From contig PMTV01000022.1 in the NCBI GenBank assembly GCA_003167215.1, forward strand, positions 1 through 32,041: DNA of 32,041 nucleotides. The letters are read 5' to 3'. This stretch comes from Acidobacteriota bacterium. Its GTDB lineage: Bacteria > Acidobacteriota > Terriglobia > Acidiferrales > UBA7541. Below are positions 24,649 to 32,041 of this stretch, piece after piece. Below the pieces are notes generated by a model. It made no database searches. It was not told the DNA's origin and worked only from the letters and a program-made list of their open reading frames with translations. Position numbers and translations under genes: made by a program. Each line of letters opens with the position of its first letter. Within the stretch, counting starts at the first letter, position 1.

Positions 24649-26880
24649 GTGCGCTCCGCATCCCACACTTTTTTGCGAAAACCGGTGCCTGGATACCTGC
24701 TCGCATGTTTGTCCGCGATTGCGTTGTTTTCGTCATCACCCATCGGCGCCAGCAGCTTGGTAATACCCGCGCTAGATCGAACCCGTGGCACAGAATGTTC
24801 GAGCCCTATTCAACAAGCCACTTCTCAGCAGCGTATTCCAGGGCAAGCGCCGCAGAAAACGGGCGCACTCCAGGGAGCCGTCCGTGACGGCGGCGAGGTG
24901 CCCGTGATTGCCGCGAGCGTCGTTTTGCGAAATATCGCGACGGGCCAGGAGCAAAGGAAAAGCAGCGACGCCCAAGGCGTATTTCGATTTATCAACGTGT
25001 TACCGGGGCAATATGAATTGAGCGTGGATGCTCCGGGTTACGCGAAATTTACAGAAGACGGCATCCAAGTGAATGCTGGAAGCGTTGTGATTCGGGAAAT
25101 AAAGCTGACGCCGATTCCGATCACGGTCGCGTCTTCAACCGCTCTGCCGCAGTTGCCTCCACGGGCCGCTCCAGTGGCGGCAGGCGAAGGCCCGCCCGCT
25201 ATTGGCTACCCAGAGATGAAGCAGAACTTGGGACTCGAGCTCGGTGCAAATATGCCCGCTCCTGAGCCCCCTCCGCCTCCCGTTCCAGTTTTCAGTTCGG
25301 AGCCTGACCGCTGGCTTCTTACCATGCCTGACTGGAACCGTTACGGAACGGGTGGCGAGCATCCTTACGTGAAGGGAAAGTTCTGGGATCCTTTCGACAC
25401 GAACAAGCTGAAGGGCGATGTGCCAATCTTCGGCCAGCAAACTTTCTTCAACTTCACCGCCATAAGTGACACATTTGTCGATGGCCGCCGGTTGCCGACG
25501 CCGACCGGCGCCAGCACCGCACTTCCCGGAACGACCGGTTTCTTCGGCAACGGCAATCAAGCGTTTGTAGATCAAGTATTTCTTTTTTCCTTCGATTTGT
25601 TCCACGGAGACACTTCTTTCCGTCCCGTGGATTGGCGCATTCGTGTCACTCCGGCGATTAGCGTGAATTATCTGGATGTGCAGGAATTGGGCATCGTTAA
25701 TGTGAACGTGAACAAAGGCACGACGCGCTTGGATTCCCACATCGGCTTGCAGGAAGCCTTCGCAGAAGTGAAACTTCACGATCTCAGCTCGAATTTTGAT
25801 TTTATTTCCGTACGCGCCGGCATTCAGGGATTTAACAGCGACTTCCGCGGCTTTCTCTTTGTAGAAGAGCAGCCGGGCATTCGGTTTTTTGGGAATCTCG
25901 AATCAAACCGCTGGCAATACAATCTCGCCTATTTCAATTTCCTGGAAAAAAACACGAACAGCGAATTGAATTCCATGGCGTTAAGGAACCAGCAGGTAAT
26001 CATCGCTAACGTTTATCGTCAGGATTTCCTCTTTCAGGGTTACACAGCCCAGTTCAGCGTCCACTACAATAAAGACGATGCCACCATTCATTACGACGAC
26101 AATGGTTTTCTGGTTCGGCCAGCTCCGATCGGCGCGGTTTTCTCGCAAGGCGTTCTGCATCCGCACAGCATCCACGCCGCGTACGTTGGATGGACCGGAG
26201 ACGGCCACATCGGTCCCATAAATCTGACGCATGCTTTTTATCAGGCGTTTGGGAACGATAGTTTCAATGGAATTGCCGGACGCGCCGTCACCATCAATGC
26301 GCAGATGGCAGCGCTCGAACTTTCCGTAGACAAAGACTGGATACGATTCAAAACTTCCGCGTTTTACTGTTCTGGGTCTGCTCATCCCCAAAGCAGCCGC
26401 GCGCGCGGCTTCGACTCCATTGACGACTTCCCCGAATTCGCCGGCGGAATCTTCAGCTTGTGGAATCGCGAGAGCATTCGACTAACAGGTACAGGTGTAG
26501 CGCTCAATTCGGGCAATAGCCTGATTCCGGACCTGCGTTCGAACAAGGACGAAGGCCAGTCCAATTTTGTTAATCCGGGGATTTTTCTGGCGAACGTAGG
26601 CGCGGATTTTGACATAACGCCCAAATTGCGCGGATTTGTGAACGTGAATTATCTGCGCTTCATGGATACCGAGCCGCTGGAACTGGTTCTTTTCGACTCG
26701 CCAATTCACCATGCCATTGGGGTCGATTCGAGCGTAGGCGTTCGATACCGGCCACCGCTGACGGAAAATATTTCCATCACCGCAGGCGCTGCAACTCTGA
26801 TCCCAGGACAAGGGTTGCGCGACATTTACACTGGAAGAACGTTGTTTTCACTTTTCACTGATGTCCGATTTCAGTTCTGA
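24649..26880 (+). CDS. Outer-membrane beta-barrel protein with carboxypeptidase-regulatory-like domain
   Basis: A 743-residue exported protein. After the signal peptide (core about residues 14-32) comes a CarboxypepD_reg-like beta-sandwich (GALQGAVRDG, DAQGVFRFINVLPGQYELSVDAPGY), a Pro-rich linker, and a long region of alternating strands rich in aromatic residues that ends in VRFQF; a terminal Phe is typical of outer-membrane barrels. No TonB box or plug domain is recognised. The GTG at 24649 has AAGGA 8 bases upstream; a GTG at 24583 opens the frame but lacks such a site. The decahaem protein gene starts 33 bp after its stop, so the pair is probably an operon. The arrangement suggests a porin that houses or anchors a multihaem cytochrome. 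Barrel identity is inferred from sequence character, not from a named family. Confidence 0.65.
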   Translation: MRSASHTFLRKPVPGYLLACLSAIALFSSSPIGASSLVIPALDRTRGTECSSPIQQATSQQRIPGQAPQKTGALQGAVRDGGEVPVIAASVVLRNIATGQEQRKSSDAQGVFRFINVLPGQYELSVDAPGYAKFTEDGIQVNAGSVVIREIKLTPIPITVASSTALPQLPPRAAPVAAGEGPPAIGYPEMKQNLGLELGANMPAPEPPPPPVPVFSSEPDRWLLTMPDWNRYGTGGEHPYVKGKFWDPFDTNKLKGDVPIFGQQTFFNFTAISDTFVDGRRLPTPTGASTALPGTTGFFGNGNQAFVDQVFLFSFDLFHGDTSFRPVDWRIRVTPAISVNYLDVQELGIVNVNVNKGTTRLDSHIGLQEAFAEVKLHDLSSNFDFISVRAGIQGFNSDFRGFLFVEEQPGIRFFGNLESNRWQYNLAYFNFLEKNTNSELNSMALRNQQVIIANVYRQDFLFQGYTAQFSVHYNKDDATIHYDDNGFLVRPAPIGAVFSQGVLHPHSIHAAYVGWTGDGHIGPINLTHAFYQAFGNDSFNGIAGRAVTINAQMAALELSVDKDWIRFKTSAFYCSGSAHPQSSRARGFDSIDDFPEFAGGIFSLWNRESIRLTGTGVALNSGNSLIPDLRSNKDEGQSNFVNPGIFLANVGADFDITPKLRGFVNVNYLRFMDTEPLELVLFDSPIHHAIGVDSSVGVRYRPPLTENISITAGAATLIPGQGLRDIYTGRTLFSLFTDVRFQF

Positions 26881-26913
26881 GAGATTAGGGCAAGAGTTTT
26901 GGGAGCTTTTCTG

Positions 26914-29900
26914 ATGGCGTGGCTGTGCTTCTGGAAAGATTTGTGGAGGCGGCACTTCGGCGGACGGCGTATTGCCGGTTGCACGCTGCTCTTCGCGTCG
27001 GGCTTTGCGCTGTGGCTGGTGTCCGGCCCAAGCGCGCGTTCCCAAGTCCAGCAGTCCAGCCTCATCAGCCAGACCCAAGCCGACGTGGAGCAGAAGAATG
27101 CGGGTTGCGTTAGCTGCCACGTCAACACCGACGAGCCGACTATGCATCCGACGAGAACGGTTCGCCTGGCCTGTACCGATTGCCATGGTGGAGACTCGAC
27201 CGCAAGCCTTCCTGCAGGCACCGCAGAAGATTCGGCTACCTATGAACAGGTAAAAAAGAGAGCCCACCCCCAGCCACGAGAAGCTCAGCTAGCAGACAGC
27301 TCGGCCAATGAAGTGCGCCCGTACACCGAATGGCTGCGCGAAAGTTATGAGTACGTCCGTTTTGTGAACCCCGGTGATCTGCGCGTTGCGGCACAATCTT
27401 GCGGAACGGCGGGATGCCACGCGTCCGAAGTCCTCAAAGTGAAAAGCAGCATGATGACGCATGGCGGCATGTTGTGGGGCGCGGCGCTTTACAACAACGG
27501 CTCCGTTCCTTTTAAGAACACACGGTTTGGCGAAAGCTACTCGGCGGACGGATTGCCCCAAACAATGAAGACCGTCCCGACTCCGACGCCGGAAGAGACA
27601 CGTTTAAAAGGTGTTTTGCCCGAGCTTACTCCCCTGGACCGATGGGAAATCTCGCAGCCGGGCAACGTGCTGCGTGTTTTCGAACGCGGCGGCGGGAAGA
27701 AAGGTGAAATAGGCAATCCCGATCGCGAAGAAGAATCCGGCCGCCCCGACGATAAACTCGGCGAGCGTGGATTTGGCACATTGCTCCGCACCGATCCAGT
27801 TTTTCTTGGTCTGCAAAAAACGCGCCTTCTCGATCCTCTTCTTTCGCTTCCCGGCACGAACGACCAGCCCGGCGATTTTCGAGGCAGCGGCTGCACGGCG
27901 TGCCACGTGGTTTACGCCAACGATCGCTCCCCGGAGCACTCCGGTGGCTACGCACAGTTTGGAAATCTGGGAGAGAGCGCCTCTTCCGACACCACTATTC
28001 CGAGGCACGAGCAGGGACATCCCATTCGCCACACGTTTACCAGATCGATTCCGTCCAGCCAATGCATGGTCTGCCATATTCATCCGGGAACGAACATGGA
28101 AACTACGTACTTCGGCTACACCTGGTGGGACAACGAAGCGGACGGCGAATTTATGTATCCGAAAACGCAGCGGAATCCGACGGACGAGCAGAAATATGAA
28201 GTAGCGATCAGAAATCCCGAAGGTGCGGCGGCAAAAGGCCTGTGGGCCGATCCCAAGTTTTTGGAGAATATCGGCAGCGAGCAATTCAACAAGCAGCTAA
28301 AGCAAAGCCAGTTCGCCGACTTTCATAGCCATGGCTGGGTTTTTCGCGCGGTTTACAAACGCGATCGAAAAGGGAATCTGCTCGACGCAGAAAATAAAAT
28401 CGTGTCTCCTGATGACCCGGAGAAATTCGGCAAAGCAGTGCATTTGGCGGACATCCATCTGGAGAAAGGAATGCATTGCGTGGATTGCCATTTCGAGCAG
28501 GACGATCATGGCAATGGAAAACTGTACGGCGAGCCGCGCGCCGCCACCGAACTCGACTGCGTGGATTGCCACGGAACGGTGGATAAGCCCGCCACATTGG
28601 TCTCGTCAGGCGCTGCAGCGCCGCTGGGCGGCACGCATCTCGACGCCCTTCGAACTCCCTGGAACAACCGCCGCTTCGAATGGACAGCTGGAAAACTGTA
28701 CCAACGTTCGATGGTAGAGTCCGGCAAGGAATGGGAGGTCGTTCAGGTTCTCGACACAATCACGCCTGGTAACCCTCACTACAGCGAAAAATCGCGCTGG
28801 GCAAAGACCATCCGAGCAGACGGCAAGACCTGGGGCGATGTGCCGGCGGACTCCTCACAGCTCGCCCACGCAAATAGCCGCATGACTTGCTACGCCTGCC
28901 ACACTTCTTGGACACCGAACTGTTTCGGTTGCCACTTATCCATGACCGCGAATCAGAAAAAGCCCATGCTGCACAATGAGGGTCTCACCACGCGCAACTA
29001 TACCGCCTATGATTTTCAAGTCTTGCGCGATGACGGTTTCATGCTGGGGATTGACGGCACTGTCACCGGCCATCGTGTCGCGCCAGCGCGTTCCTCTTGC
29101 GCCATTTTGGTCAGCTCGCAAAACCAGAATCGCGAGTGGCTTTATTACATGCAGCAGACAGTTTCCGCCGAGGGATTCAGCGGAACCGCTTTCAGCACGT
29201 TCGTCCCGCACACCGTCCGGGCGAAAGAAACCAAAACTTGCGACGATTGCCACGTTTCCGACCGCAATGACAACAACGCGTGGATGGCGCAAGTCCTGCT
29301 GCAGGGAACTAACCTTTTGAACTTCATGGGCCGCTACATTTATGTCGCTGACGGCGCCAAGGGTTTCGATGCGGTCGCCGTGGCCGAACACGATGAGCCG
29401 CCCGCGATCATTGGCAGTTACTTGCAGCGTCTTGCATACCCTGAAAATTTTCGCCAGCACGTCGCACGGGACCGGCAGTTGAAGGAAGCTTATCATCACC
29501 TCGGAAACGTTCTTGACGTACAACTTCGCGGTGAATATTTATACGCCGCTCTGGGGAAGGGAGGTTTCCGGGCTTACGACGTAGCCAACATAGACAACAA
29601 GGGTTTCTCCGAACGCACGATCACCGCGCCCGTTTCGCCGCTGGGCCAGCAGCTTTACGTGAAGACGAAATACGCTATGGCGGTAGCTAGCCCCTCCACG
29701 CTGGCGATTGATCCGGCTCGCACGCGCAGCCCCGAAAACGAAGAGCAGCCGATTCACCCGATTTACGCTTACCTGTACGTCGCGGACAAGTATGAAGGCC
29801 TCGTGGTCATCGGAGACTCGAACCCGAAAAGCAAAACCCCCGGCGTAAGCACGCTCCTTGATGGCGATCCAAGAAATAATTTTCTGAAACGAGCGCTGGC

Positions 29901-30678
29901 ATTTAACCCTGGCGGAATCTTGAATGGCGCGCGACGCATCACCATCGCCGGCACGTACGCTTACATTTTGTGCGACCGTGGCTTGGTCGTCGTGGACCTC
30001 GACAAGCCTCTGCAACCGCGAGTCGCAGCGGTGGTCGGCGCGCCTGATTTGAATGACCCGCAGGGAATCGCGATCCAGTTCCGCTACGCTTTCATCGTCG
30101 ATCGCAACGGACTGAAAGTTCTTGACGTCACGCAACTGGATCATCCGCGTATCTTGCCAGACGCCACCGTAGCGCTCCAAGAGGCCCGCAACGTTTATGT
30201 AGCGCGCACATACGCATACATCGCCGCCGGGAAAAACGGCCTTGCGATTGTGGATGTCGAACGCCCCGAGCACCCAAAACTCGATCAGATGTTTTCCGCT
30301 GACGGCAAATTGAATGACGTACGCGACGTGAAAATCGGAATGGTCGACGCGAGCGCTTTCGCCTTCGTTGCCGACGGCGTCAACGGCCTTCGCGTTCTGC
30401 AAATATTGTCGCCCGAAGATTCACCAAACGCCTACGGATTCAGCCCGCGTCCCACTCCAAAACTCATCGCTACGTACCGCACGGCCGCCCCCGCGCTTGC
30501 AATCTCAAAAGGAACCGATCGCGATCGCGCCGTTGACGAAAGCGGCAATCAATTGGCGGTATTCGGCCGCCGCGGTGCGAGACCCTTCAACCGCGACGAG
30601 GCATCAGGCCTCTATCTACACGACGGAAAACCCTACACTGTTCCCTCCGATCCACCGAAGCTGCAAACTCAGCCGTGA
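26914..30678 (+). CDS. Large exported multihaem cytochrome c with LVIVD-type beta-propeller
   Basis: A 1254-residue protein with an N-terminal signal or anchor (about residues 20-42). Residues 65 to about 800 contain nine CxxCH sites (CVSCH, CTDCH, CTACH, CMVCH, CVDCH twice, CYACH, CFGCH, CDDCH) and one CX4CH (CGTAGCH), ten haem sites in all. From about residue 800 to 1190 run about seven LVIVD-like blade repeats, for example [22 protein letters not shown], each with an aromatic-x-Tyr start and a hydrophobic D-containing core; these predict a beta-propeller. The ATG at 26914 has GGGAG 8 bases upstream; a TTG at 26899 is an alternative. The gene follows the barrel gene by 33 bp. The protein is probably periplasmic or at the outer surface. 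Its role as an outer-membrane electron conduit or a haem oxidoreductase is inferred. Confidence 0.85.
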   Translation: MAWLCFWKDLWRRHFGGRRIAGCTLLFASGFALWLVSGPSARSQVQQSSLISQTQADVEQKNAGCVSCHVNTDEPTMHPTRTVRLACTDCHGGDSTASLPAGTAEDSATYEQVKKRAHPQPREAQLADSSANEVRPYTEWLRESYEYVRFVNPGDLRVAAQSCGTAGCHASEVLKVKSSMMTHGGMLWGAALYNNGSVPFKNTRFGESYSADGLPQTMKTVPTPTPEETRLKGVLPELTPLDRWEISQPGNVLRVFERGGGKKGEIGNPDREEESGRPDDKLGERGFGTLLRTDPVFLGLQKTRLLDPLLSLPGTNDQPGDFRGSGCTACHVVYANDRSPEHSGGYAQFGNLGESASSDTTIPRHEQGHPIRHTFTRSIPSSQCMVCHIHPGTNMETTYFGYTWWDNEADGEFMYPKTQRNPTDEQKYEVAIRNPEGAAAKGLWADPKFLENIGSEQFNKQLKQSQFADFHSHGWVFRAVYKRDRKGNLLDAENKIVSPDDPEKFGKAVHLADIHLEKGMHCVDCHFEQDDHGNGKLYGEPRAATELDCVDCHGTVDKPATLVSSGAAAPLGGTHLDALRTPWNNRRFEWTAGKLYQRSMVESGKEWEVVQVLDTITPGNPHYSEKSRWAKTIRADGKTWGDVPADSSQLAHANSRMTCYACHTSWTPNCFGCHLSMTANQKKPMLHNEGLTTRNYTAYDFQVLRDDGFMLGIDGTVTGHRVAPARSSCAILVSSQNQNREWLYYMQQTVSAEGFSGTAFSTFVPHTVRAKETKTCDDCHVSDRNDNNAWMAQVLLQGTNLLNFMGRYIYVADGAKGFDAVAVAEHDEPPAIIGSYLQRLAYPENFRQHVARDRQLKEAYHHLGNVLDVQLRGEYLYAALGKGGFRAYDVANIDNKGFSERTITAPVSPLGQQLYVKTKYAMAVASPSTLAIDPARTRSPENEEQPIHPIYAYLYVADKYEGLVVIGDSNPKSKTPGVSTLLDGDPRNNFLKRALAFNPGGILNGARRITIAGTYAYILCDRGLVVVDLDKPLQPRVAAVVGAPDLNDPQGIAIQFRYAFIVDRNGLKVLDVTQLDHPRILPDATVALQEARNVYVARTYAYIAAGKNGLAIVDVERPEHPKLDQMFSADGKLNDVRDVKIGMVDASAFAFVADGVNGLRVLQILSPEDSPNAYGFSPRPTPKLIATYRTAAPALAISKGTDRDRAVDESGNQLAVFGRRGARPFNRDEASGLYLHDGKPYTVPSDPPKLQTQP

Positions 30679-30749
30679 GACCTGAAATCTCTGCGTTTGG
30701 ATAAACCTCGGGCCATTTGCTCGCCGGTTAGCTCGTCGGAGATTGACGC

Positions 30750-30777
30750 TTGACATCATTTTAGTTTTATCTAAAAT
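30750..30777 (+). promoter_or_regulatory. ArsR-gene promoter with overlapping operator
   Basis: A consensus TTGACA (30750-30755), a 16-bp spacer and TAAAAT (30772-30777). A perfect 7-bp inverted repeat, ATTTTAG (30758-30764) and CTAAAAT (30771-30777) with a 6-base centre, covers the spacer and -10, as expected for an autorepressed winged-helix regulator. The predicted transcription start (about 30784) coincides with the GTG start codon, which has no Shine-Dalgarno sequence, so the transcript is probably leaderless. Confidence 0.65.
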
Positions 30778-30783
30778 AACGGT

Positions 30784-31134
30784 GTGTCCTCGCAAGCCAC
30801 AGTTCTCGCCGCGCTCGCATCGCCCCGCCGGCGTGAGATTCTCCGCCTGGTCTGGAAGGAGGAACTCAGTGCTGGAACCATTCATCGCGCGATGCCGGAC
30901 GTGACCTTCGGAGCCGTTTCCCTACAACTCCGGTCCTTGCTCGAAGATGGCCTGGTGGAAGCGCGTGCTGAAAGCCGCCGCAGGTTTTACCGCGCCCGGC
31001 GCGAAGCCCTCGGCACGTTCGCTGAGGTGTTGGAACGCATGTGGGACGACAAGCTCTGGGGACTAAAGCTCGAGGCCGAGCTGGAGGGGTCCCGGCGCGG
31101 CCCGCGTCCGCGCCGTCGCCGGAGAAAAACCTAG
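30784..31134 (+). CDS. ArsR-family winged-helix transcriptional regulator
   Basis: A 116-residue regulator with the ArsR-type fold: the LASPRRREILRLVW helix (about residues 11-24), a recognition region around SAGTIHRAMPDVTFGAVSLQLRSLLEDGLV (29-58), and a wing with RRRFYRARR. It has no Cys, so the usual metal-thiol sensing is excluded. The C-terminus is strongly basic (Arg-rich). It has the start GTG at 30784, directly on the predicted transcription start, and an inverted repeat in its own promoter. Its stop lies within the AGGAGG ribosome-binding site of the SRPBCC gene. ArsR regulators paired with SRPBCC/AHSA1 proteins are a common two-gene unit whose ligand is generally unknown; autorepression is the expected mode. 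Confidence 0.85.
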   Translation: MSSQATVLAALASPRRREILRLVWKEELSAGTIHRAMPDVTFGAVSLQLRSLLEDGLVEARAESRRRFYRARREALGTFAEVLERMWDDKLWGLKLEAELEGSRRGPRPRRRRRKT

Positions 31135-31149
31135 GAGGGTTGCTGAATC

Positions 31150-31929
31150 ATGGGACCACTTACGCACAAACTGGATCGCTCGATTGTAATCCAAGCCACG
31201 CGCGAGACCGTTTTCCGTTTCTTCACTGATAGCGCGAGATGGGCCAAATGGTGGGGAGCAGGCTCCAGCATCGAAGCTCGCGTGGGAGGCAAGGTGCTGA
31301 TTCGCAATCCCGGCGGAATAGAGGTGCTCGGCGAGGTCCTCGAAGTGCTTCCGCCAGAACGCATCGTGTTCACCTATGGGTTTGCCACTGGCGAGCCAAT
31401 TCCCCCGGGCAGCTCACGCGTGACTATCTCTCTGGAACCGTGCGAAGCCGGCACCCGCCTTCATCTTCTCCATGAATTTCCCGAAGCGGCGGTGCGTGAC
31501 GAGCACGTGCAAGGCTGGCGCTTCCAGCTTTCGCTTTTCGCAAACATTGTCTCCGATGAAGTGTTCGCGAACTCGGCCCGTGTCGTGGACGCATGGTTTG
31601 AAGCATGGACTGTCACGGATGACCTTGCTCGGGGTGAGGCGTTCGCCAGAATAGCTACGCCCGATGTGGGTTTTCGCGACCGCTTCAGCTTGCTCGATGA
31701 CTTGGCTGATCTCTCGGCTCACGCGGGAGCCGCCCAGCGATTCATGCCAGGTGTGCGGATGCGGCGCAAGGGCGAGCCGCGTCAGTGCCAGGGCGTGGTG
31801 CTCGCAGACTGGGTCGCGAGCGGCGCCGACGGCCGGGAACTAATGAGCGGCACCAATGTGTTTGTGCTCGGACCCGACGGTCGAATCAGCTCTGCGATTG
31901 GTTTTGCGAATCCGCCCGAGCCGAAGTAG
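31150..31929 (+). CDS. SRPBCC (AHSA1-like) domain protein fused to a SnoaL/NTF2-like domain
   Basis: A 259-residue protein. Residues 8 to about 145 are an AHSA1/SRPBCC fold: IQATRETVFRFFTDSARWAKWWG at the start, then an aromatic-lined cavity region (RIVFTYGFATGEPIPPGSSRVT) and the C-terminal helix GWRFQLSLFANIV. Residues from about 146 (VDAWFEAW) to the end look like a SnoaL/NTF2-like domain (GTNVFVLGPDGRISSAIGF). Both folds bind small hydrophobic ligands; no catalytic residues can be named. AGGAGG (31133-31138) lies 11 bases before the ATG and overlaps the regulator stop. It is co-transcribed with the ArsR gene and is the probable target of its regulation. Likely cytoplasmic. Confidence 0.8.
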   Translation: MGPLTHKLDRSIVIQATRETVFRFFTDSARWAKWWGAGSSIEARVGGKVLIRNPGGIEVLGEVLEVLPPERIVFTYGFATGEPIPPGSSRVTISLEPCEAGTRLHLLHEFPEAAVRDEHVQGWRFQLSLFANIVSDEVFANSARVVDAWFEAWTVTDDLARGEAFARIATPDVGFRDRFSLLDDLADLSAHAGAAQRFMPGVRMRRKGEPRQCQGVVLADWVASGADGRELMSGTNVFVLGPDGRISSAIGFANPPEPK

Positions 31930-32008
31930 AAAGTAAGCCGTCCCACCGAAAAAATGTCAGGCCGGTTTTCGGGCTCGGGAATTGGCAGGGAAGGACGAAG
32001 AAGGGAGA

Positions 32009-32041
32009 TGGTTGCGGGGGTTGGATTTGAACCAACGACCT
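32009..32041 (-). tRNA. tRNA 3' end, probably initiator tRNA-Met (partial)
   Basis: On the minus strand the last 33 bases contain the T arm (GTTGGTTCAAATCCAAC), the acceptor 3' strand CCCCGCA, A73 and an encoded CCA. The base at position 72 is A; with the CCCCGCA acceptor this fits the unpaired C1-A72 of bacterial initiator tRNA. The anticodon lies outside the window, so the identity is inferred from the acceptor end. Confidence 0.75.

Noticed and set aside
31946-31972. CCGAAAA / TTTTCGG inverted repeat near the tRNA
   Set aside because: Seven-base AT-rich stem with a 13-base loop and no clear terminator tail; may be chance.
1-32041. CRISPR arrays, insertion sequences or prophage genes
   Set aside because: No regularly spaced repeats, transposase motifs or terminal inverted repeats were seen; the region looks like ordinary chromosome.

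Overview
The window is about 32 kb of moderately GC-rich chromosomal DNA, most likely from an Acidobacteriota (Terriglobia-type) bacterium. The best marker is a tandem pair of large exported proteins of the VWFA-related family (the TIGR03436 type, which is strongly expanded in Acidobacteria). A transaldolase/glucose-6-phosphate isomerase fusion, exported proteins with carboxypeptidase-regulatory domains, and frequent GTG/TTG starts fit this. No 16S gene is present, so the assignment is an inference from gene content.

Left part (1-7021): a 5'-truncated transaldolase-phosphoglucose isomerase fusion and glucose-6-phosphate dehydrogenase (zwf) form a sugar-phosphate operon. They are followed by FAD-dependent glycerol-3-phosphate dehydrogenase (glpD). 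A convergent hairpin separates glpD from a minus-strand set: two VWFA-type secreted proteins (one with a 45-residue glycine-rich linker) and an ExeA-like AAA+ ATPase (5525-11409). A divergent spacer of about 390 bp leads to a small four-cysteine zinc-ribbon protein.

Centre (12174-18370, minus strand): a compact four-gene redox operon. In transcription order it encodes a NuoE-NuoF fusion (NADH/FMN/Fe-S), then a large Fe-S protein joining a NuoG/HoxU-like N-terminus, two cyclic-nucleotide-binding domains and a DmsB/HybA-like polyferredoxin. These are followed by a membrane protein with two His-14-His pairs suggestive of a di-haem cytochrome b, and a membrane-anchored decahaem cytochrome c. The order suggests a route for electrons between NADH and the periplasm, possibly gated by a cyclic nucleotide. 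This operon is the strongest candidate here for an undescribed system.

Right part (18580-30678): a divergent plus-strand transcript with a good promoter encodes a pentahaem c554-like cytochrome, followed 6 bp later by a GH63/MGH1-like glucosidase. After a convergent lipoprotein with two GlcG/HbpS domains comes a second two-gene set: an outer-membrane beta-barrel candidate and a 1254-residue protein with ten haem sites and a C-terminal LVIVD-type beta-propeller. That pair resembles a porin-cytochrome conduit. With the central operon it could carry electrons from NADH across both membranes; this link is inferred from proximity only.

Right edge (30750-32041): an ArsR-type regulator with a strong, apparently leaderless promoter overlapped by a perfect inverted repeat, co-transcribed with an SRPBCC-SnoaL-like fusion. 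The 3' end of a minus-strand tRNA, probably initiator tRNA-Met, closes the window.
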